Assembly (NCBI GenBank): GCA_004325065.1
Contig: PITI01000587.1
Coordinates: forward strand, 1 to 10,514
Direction: 5' to 3'
Source: Hamiltosporidium magnivora
Taxonomy: Eukaryota > Microsporidia > Dubosqiidae
Length of the DNA stretch: 10,514 nucleotides
Shown here: piece after piece, positions 1 to 8,200 of the stretch
Position numbering within the stretch: position 1 is the stretch's first letter
Layout: the number at the start of each line of letters is the position of its first letter
Notes under the pieces: generated by a model
Told to the model about the DNA's origin: nothing
Databases searched by the model: none
The model's input: only the letters and a program-made list of their open reading frames with translations
Position numbers and translations under genes: made by a program

Positions 1-721
1 AAATTAATTTTATTTTTTAATTCATATTTTAAGCATTGTCTTAAAATTGTGTGTTATAAATCATCATATTATAATTTTCTTAATTTTGTTACCCTTGTAA
101 TGATTTTCATGGAAAGGTCAGAAAATAAAAAATTAACTTTATGTTGTAGAAGATGAAAAGAGCGAAAATAATGGTTGTATTTTTAAAAGGTTAAATTATT
201 AAGAAAAATATTTAAGAACAAATAAAATAGTTCTTGTTAATATCTCTAAGGATAGATTTATTTGCAAAAATCAAAAGAAACTTTAGAATATTTATGTTTT
301 GAAGCACTATGATCTATTTTAAAAATATTTTTTAAACTTATACTTGATCATAAATAAAAACTGATGTCAAAATTCGGAATAATAATTTTAAAAGTCAAAA
401 AAAAAACTTTTTTGATTGGCTTTAGATACAGTTAATCTTTTCAGGATTTTCTTGAAATTGTTGAAACTAAAAAAAAGAGATATTTTTTAAATGTCAGATG
501 TTATTTGTAATGAATATTTAAGGTTCTTTGAACAAAACTAAAGTTTACATTCAATAGAGAAAAATAAGGTTGATTTGATTTATAATATTAGACTTTATTT
601 TCAGAGCAATAAATTTTCAATCTTTTCAATTGGGATTTTATACCATTGCTACGTTTGTGATTTTATATTTTTTTTAGTTTTTCATATCTGAATTATTTGC
701 CGTCTTGTTGAGGAATTTCCT

Positions 722-925
722 GATAAAAATACAGGATCCTTTTGTCTGGATATTTCTCGTATTCTAATCTATTTGATTTAATTTTTTACGAGCATTATCT
801 TGATATTTTATGGTTGATATGTTCTGCTCCGTATACAATCTCGTTTGAATTATTATGTATTCTTTCTTTTTAGAATTTTTTCGAATCAATCGTTTTTTAA
901 TGATGCGCTGTATTTGTTGTTTCAT
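722..925 (-). pseudogene. Coding-like minus-strand stretch with a frame change
   Basis: An ATG frame from 925 to TAG 764-766 encodes 53 very basic residues, beginning MKQQIQRIIKKRLIRKNSKK. Close to its end the neighbouring frame takes over with a protein-like run (LEYEKYPDKRILYFYQEIPQ) down to a TAA near position 700. G and C are noticeably more frequent here than in the flanking spacer. A single indel in the A-run around 790 would connect the two, which suggests a decayed gene or transposon piece. I recognise no family, and frames of this length also occur by chance in such DNA. Confidence 0.2.
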
Positions 926-1383
926 TTTTCTTCAACTTCCTAGTGACCTTTATTGTTAATCTTTTAATTTAATCAGGTATAAAATTCCATAGACGATTCA
1001 AATAATATTTTTTTTTCGTAATTATCATTAAGGATATAAATAAATTGTTCAGACGAAAGACAAAAAAATATTATATTATTCTATAGTTATTTATGTAGCA
1101 GTAGCAAAGCTTAAAAAGAAATTCTAACAAATATATTGGATTAGATCTTACTTAAAAATAAAAACCTAAAAAAACATTAATTAATGCTTTTCTTACAATG
1201 TACTACAATCTAGAAAGTGTTTTTAAAATAGTTAGTGCTAATAGTTTTTTAAAACAATCTACCTTTAAAATTTTTTTTGTTGTATATCTGCATACTAATC
1301 TTGGCTGTGTAAGATTGATTAACAATTTATAAAAGTCAGATTCTTAATCAGAACACTGTTGTTGGAATCTTAAGTTTTTATAA

Positions 1384-1554
1384 TCAATTAAACATTTCAG
1401 GGCGAGTCGTCGCCGTTGGGAGATCCCACGAATATTTAATAAAAGATTTCATTATGGTCGTACTTTGAAAGAAAAAATTAATTTTACAACCATATCTATA
1501 CTTGATACTTGGAATAATAGCAATATTTTATTTAATAATTCAGCTTTATTCTAA
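1384..1554 (+). pseudogene. Arg-rich open stretch without ATG over a GC-rich island
   Basis: The plus strand is open for 56 codons between TAA 1381-1383 and TAA 1552-1554, with no ATG near its beginning. It includes HFRASRRRWEIPRIFNKRF and later ILDTWNNSNI. The Arg codons (CGT CGC CGT) lie in the GC-rich island at 1400-1430. The minus strand through the same island also reads protein-like (1344-1448, with GISQRRRLALKCLIDYKN), so neither strand can be preferred. It may be a relic of a gene or mobile element, or chance. Confidence 0.15.
1401..1430. repeat. Two adjacent hairpins in a GC-rich island
   Basis: GGCGA (1401-1405) and TCGCC (1410-1414) form a perfect 5-bp stem with loop GTCG. Directly after it, TGGG (1417-1420) pairs with CCCA (1425-1428) around loop AGAT, extendable by one more pair across a bulged T. 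The ~31-base block is mostly G and C in DNA that is otherwise about four-fifths A and T. In AT-rich genomes such islands often mark structured RNA. It is not a tRNA: no T-loop or acceptor stem can be found around it. Confidence 0.35.
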
Positions 1555-2176
1555 ATTTCACTAATTTTGTGATGATTTAGAATTTATATAAAATCCTGAA
1601 AAGAGTTAGAAAATGACATATACGACCACATGGAAAGATTTTGGATTGAGGCATGAAATATTATATTTTTCTATATCAATGAATAAGAATGTATTCTGCA
1701 AACATACATCAAAGATTTTAAATATTTGTTTAGAATAGATTTAAATTGTTGAATACCACACAAATTTTACCGGTTTTTTTCTTTGATCAAAATGAATTTT
1801 TCACTATGTATTAAATATTTTGTTTAAATATAATTTACAGGTAACAGTTAATTTTAGAAATCATTCGTTGCATATTTAATGAACTGTAATCATTGGTGAC
1901 ACGGGATGCATTCAATTTGGTAGCATTAATTTAAGTAAAATATTGAAGATAAAAAGAAGAGACTTTCACAAAAAAAGAACAATCTGATGAATGAAATACA
2001 AACCTAAACAATGATTAAAGATCATAAAACAAGTCTTAACAAATAAATTATTTTATTAAATTTTTTTTAGAGAAACAGTGACATGGTTTGAAAAAAAATA
2101 ACTGGTTCAATAACTTGGAATTATACTGACTTATTTCATTTAAAGATTATGTTTTAAATTTTAAAACTAGGATTAG

Positions 2177-2196
2177 GAAGTAGCACTTATTACTTC
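2177..2196 (-). repeat. Small inverted repeat just after the ligase stop codon
   Basis: GAAGTA (2177-2182) and TACTTC (2191-2196) form a perfect 6-bp stem with an 8-base loop, beginning 5 bases beyond the TAA stop of the ligase gene. It would fall in the 3' untranslated region and could mark or protect the transcript end. A 6-bp stem can arise by chance; its position is the only reason to list it. The nearest minus-strand AATAAA (plus TTTATT) is at 2052-2057, about 145 bases beyond the stop. Confidence 0.3.
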
Positions 2197-2200
2197 TGTA

Positions 2201-5200
2201 TTACATAAAACCATAATTTATAACTTCGATTGCATGTTCAATTCTATCTAATAACATATCTTCTTGATCGTATAAAGGTAAAATTAATAAATTGGAACAT
2301 GTTTGTGACCTTGGAAATAAATCTTTTCTATCATCGGAGTTTATTGTAAAAGGATGATCAATAAATTTAGAAGATTTAAATCCACCTATTGGTAAATATG
2401 ACAAGCCGGTAGTAAAAAACAACAATTTACGCTTTGTAATTTCATCTGATTTTCTTAAAAAATTCCAGAACCAAACAATAAGTTGATGATCAGTATAATA
2501 TTTTCCTCCATAACGTGTTGCTGCCTTCCATTCATTTATATTTATTCTTTTTTCACCTTCTATTACTATTTTTAAGTCAGAGTGTGTGAACATATTATAA
2601 AAGCAATGATTAAACAATGATTGAAATCCTTCTTTTAACTTATCTAAATATACTTCCATACCTTTGAACATTTTGAATTCTGCCATTTTTTGAATATAAT
2701 CTTCCAAATTATCTTTGGTAACTTTTATTTCTGAACCATTTTCGATGAGGTTTCGAGAAATGATTTTTTGTCCAATTTTTACAGAAATATCAAAGGTTAA
2801 ATCTGGATCGTGGTTTTCAACATTTCTCAAAGAAATAAGATTTTTGTAATATTCAAAATCAATATCTTTCAAATCTTCAATATTGAATTTTTCTTGTAAT
2901 AAATACAAATAAAACGAATTTATAAATTCAAAGCTCATAACTGAGTTCATAAATATACTTTTTGCCATAATTACACCGGTAAAATAGTAAAGTTGTTCGA
3001 TTTTATTTTGTTCTTCTGGTGATAAAACGCAAATAATTATAAATTCTAGTGATTTAAATGGTGCAAAATAATCACTCTCATCGATACATTTTCCAAAAAT
3101 ATTAAAGAATTCATACAAAAGACCTATGCCACTACCTTCTTCGTTTGAATATTTTACGAACCAGTTTTTTTGACTAAATATTTCGGGTGAAAAGTTTTTA
3201 AAAGCGTCAATCGTGGATTCAATAATATTATTTCGATCTATTTGAAGAAAAACGTATGAATCAAATAACAGGTTTTGATCTCGATCAGGTTTGGGGATAA
3301 GCAGTAACTTGGTTTTTAACGATAAGCATCTGAAATTAAAAAATATTTTATCGAAATTTGAAAAAATATTTTTTATCCTATAAAAAAAAGAAATCAGATT
3401 ATCGATCTTTGCCTTGTTTTTCTCGTTTAAATTCCGAAATTTTGGTTTAAAATGATCAATTTCAAATAAAAAACAGATAAAATCTTCTGATATAAAATAT
3501 TTTTTATAGTTTTCAAGCTTTTTAAAATTAAAAACCCTTTGCCTTATTATGAAATATATTTGACAACATTTTTCAATTATTTTTATATAAATATCAAATA
3601 AATAAATGAATATCTCATTTTCAATATCAAGAGAATTAATAAAATATGGAATCAGTGGGTTTTTCCGAATCGTATCAAAAAATTTGAAAATGATCTCAGA
3701 TTTGTCATATTTTTCTATAAAATTTATTTGATTCAGAAGACTAAAAAAATTATCTGCTTCTTTGTAAAAATGTTTTATTTCTGGATCACTAGAATTTAGA
3801 TTTGAATAAAAATATTTACTGATCAAATAGAATCTCATTTTTTCAAGATATACCGAAAAAATATTCAAAATATCTCCTAAAACACATTTTGATATCTTGT
3901 TCTGTGTATTTAGAATTTCAAAAACGATGTTTTGCCTTTTTGAATTTTTAATATACTTCAAGCAATTTAAGAACTCATGAGTAATTTCAGAAAATTTAAA
4001 AAAAATACCTGAAAAATATCTTTCATTTTCATCGAAAAAAAATAATTCAAGGAACAATAATTCAAATAATAAATCTTCGTTTATAAAATACTTATTACTC
4101 ATGAAAAATGTTGCGATTTTTTTAAAACCTTCGAGTTTTCCAAAATATATCTCATTTCCCTCATTTAATTTTGTATCTTCAATTTCATGCGCTATACTTT
4201 CAATGTATCTATCTAAACATTCCAGATTCGAATAAGTATCTAATATTTTTTTAATAATTTCTATCAGTTCTATAAAATCTTCTGGTTTAGAAAATATACA
4301 TAAGAAAATTAAACCTTTCAAAACAACATTTTCATCAAAATTACTTCCTACAATAGACAATTGAGGCTCAAAATATTCTTTTTTATCTACAAGATTGGTA
4401 TTCAATAATACATTTGCATATATATCAGACATTATATTATCGAGATTGAAAATATTATTATGGTGATCACAGCCAATGTTTATATCCAATGTAGCTTCTT
4501 TTAAAAACAATTTTGAATTTATAACTTTGTATACTTCTTCTGGTAAATCGTACAATTTTAATTTTCTTTTTAAACAATCAATGATTTGCTTATTTTGAAA
4601 AGATTTGGATTTAAAGTCTATCGCTATGGTTTCTATTCCATTAATATTCACTGCATAAAAATTATTTGATGACTTTAGTTTTGGATCGAAAAACTTTATA
4701 CATTCATAATCTCTGGAATTCCATATTTCGTGATCGCATTTTAAAATATAACCGAAATCCACGGTTTTTATTTTAGATAATCTTTTTAGATTGAGCTTTT
4801 CAAATGTTTGAAATTCAGATTTAGATGAAATTTTTATGGAACCAATTTTTAGGTTTTTGTATTTGATGAGACACTTTGGAAATAAAATATCAGAAGAATT
4901 GGGCACATAAAACTGAAATAGGCAACATATCAAATATTTTTTATCAATCTTAATTTTACCATTTTTACTATATTCAAAGAAGGCGTCCCAAAGATCTATA
5001 AGAACATTTATATAATTAGATCTAAAAATCTCTTCATTATATATCTCTTTGCCTTTTAATAATAATATGTTTAAAATATTGTTTGATAAAAATATTTTAA
5101 AAATTTCGTTTTTTCTTTTTTCGCAGTTTGTTTTACAATTTTTATCATAAAATTTAGGATTAATTATGTTCAGATATTGAATATACTTACAACAACAAAT

Positions 5201-8200
5201 CTCTGAAGCCAATATTTTGTAAATCAATGAAATGAAATTTATAGAACGGTGTTGATCACTTTCATTTAATAACGAACATATTTTTTCGATCATTTCTTTG
5301 GCATAATTTAGACTACCTCTATATAATGAAACGGTAATAAAGTATCCAAACCTAAAACATAAATCCCAATCACGACAATTAGATCTACCAAACTCGATAC
5401 CTAATAAATATGTAAATTCTAATCTATTGATAAAATCCTTATGTATATCATTTTTTATAATATTTAACAGCGAAGGGAATGTTGCAATAAGTTCTGATAA
5501 AAATTGCAGCGCAAATATTTTGTAAAAATATACTTCTTGTTTTAAAATATTAATGATATCATATAAAATTGTGGCCTTTAACTTAATATCATCATCTTTT
5601 ATAGGATTTGAATATATACTATCTTTTTTTTGTATTTTAGGTGTATAAATAAACTTTTGATTAAAGTACTCGGTAATATTACTCGGTAAATGGTCATAAA
5701 AATGAATAACATAAATAAAAGAACTTACTAAATATAATTCGTCTTCAAATAAGTATATGAGATATGTATATGCACAATCTAAAATTAAATCTTTATTTTC
5801 TGGATTTTTCTTACATCTGATTTTTAAAAATTCCAAAACCTTCGAAATGTCGAAATATGTATAAATTTCTGACTTGGATATAATGTTGGAATAATTAGAT
5901 AATCTTACCAAGGAAATGAGGTATATAAATACATTTGATTCTTCTTTATAATCGACGTTCAAATTTGGTAGGAATAAACTCGATTTTTTATATTCCATTG
6001 ATTTATTGTTATTTATATTTGTCACAATATTATACCTTAATATTTTTAAATATTTATCAATTTTACTGGCATTTTTATCGAAATATACTTTTGGATCCTC
6101 AATTAAATTAATGTGTTTAAAAATAAAGAAAAAAATTGAATCTTGATCTTTTTGAGCTTCTTTAAAAAAATCAGCAAAATTAAGATTTAAAAATGAATCG
6201 TTTAAGAAAGGATGTAAAAATGGGTTTTCTAAAATATTTACAGTATTATTTAAATCATTTACACAATGGTTATCGAATTTTGCAATTAAAACTAAAATTT
6301 TTGAGAATAATTTTAACTCGGAAATAATTCTTTCAATTTTTTCTGACGATAAACTTAGTTCGTTTAAAAACAATAGAAAATCTTCTAAACTTAAAATTGA
6401 AATATTTTCTTCTAAAAAATAAAATGTTAAATCGATAAATTCATAAATTTTTGTTTCGTTAAATATATTTATTCTATTCACGAGACTTCTTAAAATTTTT
6501 AAAATTTTGTTTTTAACGCTTTGCAGATCAATTTGATATGTGGAATAATATTTTACCGAATGATTTATAAGTATCTGTAATAAATTAATTAACTCTGTAT
6601 ATTCGTATTCATAAAGTATTCCAATGTTCTGATTTATATATCTAAAGTAAATAGAAATCAAATTCGGATCTGAAGTAACCATATCAGATGATATTTTATG
6701 TATAAAATATATAAATCCAATAGATTTGTTACAATCCTCCGGTGGTATTATTCTTGGAAATTTTTGGAATCTTAATAAAAGTTTCAAAATTAAAACATAA
6801 TTTTGTTCGAAAATAAACGAAATTATATCCATATCTGAATTATTAAGTACATTTAATTTACTATCGAGATCCATAATGTTTATTTCATCAGAGCTTATAG
6901 AAATAATGGGTAACTTGATCGATAAAAACATCCTCTTGTAAATTAAAGTAACTATACCAATGATTCGTTTAATACATTCGTATCTAGAGATATGCTGTTC
7001 GATAGAATATAAATGTTCAATGTTTTCTTCCAAATGTTTAAGAAATACAAATGATTTAGAAATTTTTTTGTAACAGTTAGGATTTGTTTTGTCGAGACTT
7101 ACCAAGTTAAGAAGTATTTCAATCTCTATGTTCGAAATAAAACGATGAATTGATTCAGATATTAGAAATTTTTCTGACAAATTACTTGCAAGCTTCTTCA
7201 ATATAAGATAGTTTATTTTCAATAAAACACTAACATCAGTACAATAATAATGATAATCTTCTATTTGAATCGCAGAATAAATATCTATTTCTGTTTCATA
7301 TTTTATTTTTAAATAAACACTATTTAAAATCATTTCACTTAATTCAAGCACATGTTTGTAATGAAAATCATAACAAGAACAAGTTTCAACTATATTATAT
7401 TCATTTATACTTTTAAGAAAATCGAAATATTTGGATGTGAATGAAAATGGTACGCTATATTTTTTGAAATTTAAGAAGACGTTCATATCTACATTACTTA
7501 TGGTATTCGTATCATTTAAATGACATAAAAGCAAATCAAGATTAAATATATATATATTTTGATTATTGAGATAAATTTGTATATATGTTAGCATCATGTA
7601 TTTTTCTAGCGGAAAAAGAAGTAAGTAAACTGAAAACTCAGCATTTTTAAAGCACATATCTATAAAATTTTCTAGAAAAAGCGAATCATTATAAAATAAA
7701 TAATAATTTGCATTTAATCTGATCAAATATATGATATTATGTATTAAAAATACTGTGGTATCATTTTTCGATTGATAAAAATAGTATTTTAATATGTTTT
7801 TCAAAATTGGAAATTTATAAAACAATACATTATTATTTCCACTGTGAGAAAAAATTGCTAATGTTATTTTACAGACGTGATCTATAGAAGTGGAATTATA
7901 TAAACTAATATTTTCTGTAAACCTATAAAAATACTCACAAAATGGATAAATAATTCCATTATGTTCATTTAGATGTGGATTTTCGGCAAAGTAATTTATG
8001 ATTTTGGCAAATATTTGATAAAACAAAATTTTATATTCACTATAGTCTTCATGATTTCGACAATATACACCAAAAACATCCTTAATTTCATAATTTGTAT
8101 CTTCATGGAATATTTTGAAGTAAAAATCATTTAATATTTGGGATGTATTATTCGATATAAAACCATTCATAAAATCTATAAATATCGATTGATCGTATAA

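Larger units (their letters stand above)
1..2200. other. Gene-poor AT-rich spacer downstream of the ligase gene
   Basis: No intact gene with a start signal is visible here on either strand. The stretch is AT-rich with homopolymer runs (for example A-run and T-run around 397-412). It contains several short coding-like fragments with internal stops: 491-691 plus (starting MSDVICNEYLRFFEQN, then a TAA at 539-541, then 49 more open codons), 722-925 minus, 1344-1448 minus, 1384-1554 plus, 1613-1738 plus (41 residues from an ATG) and 1841-2007 plus. At this base composition stops are common, but frames of 40-60 codons are still expected by chance. A spacer this long is unusual for compact microsporidia and points to one of the expanded genomes of the group. 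Confidence 0.5.

Noticed and set aside
880..900. TTCGAATC resembling a tRNA T-loop
   Set aside because: The flanking bases do not form a T-stem, and no acceptor, D or anticodon arm can be placed upstream.
903..959. Plus-strand ATG peptide (18 residues, Cys-rich)
   Set aside because: It is short, has no start signal, and is antisense to the more convincing minus-strand frame over 764-925.
1613..1738. Plus-strand ATG frame of 41 residues (starts MTYTTTWKDFGLRHE)
   Set aside because: It looks mildly protein-like, but frames of this length are expected several times by chance in a spacer of this size and composition, and it has no start signal.
7540..7560. TATATATA run resembling a promoter inside the ligase gene
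   Set aside because: It lies within the intact coding frame and no start-like ATG with CCC/GGG follows it. It is ordinary AT-rich codon use.
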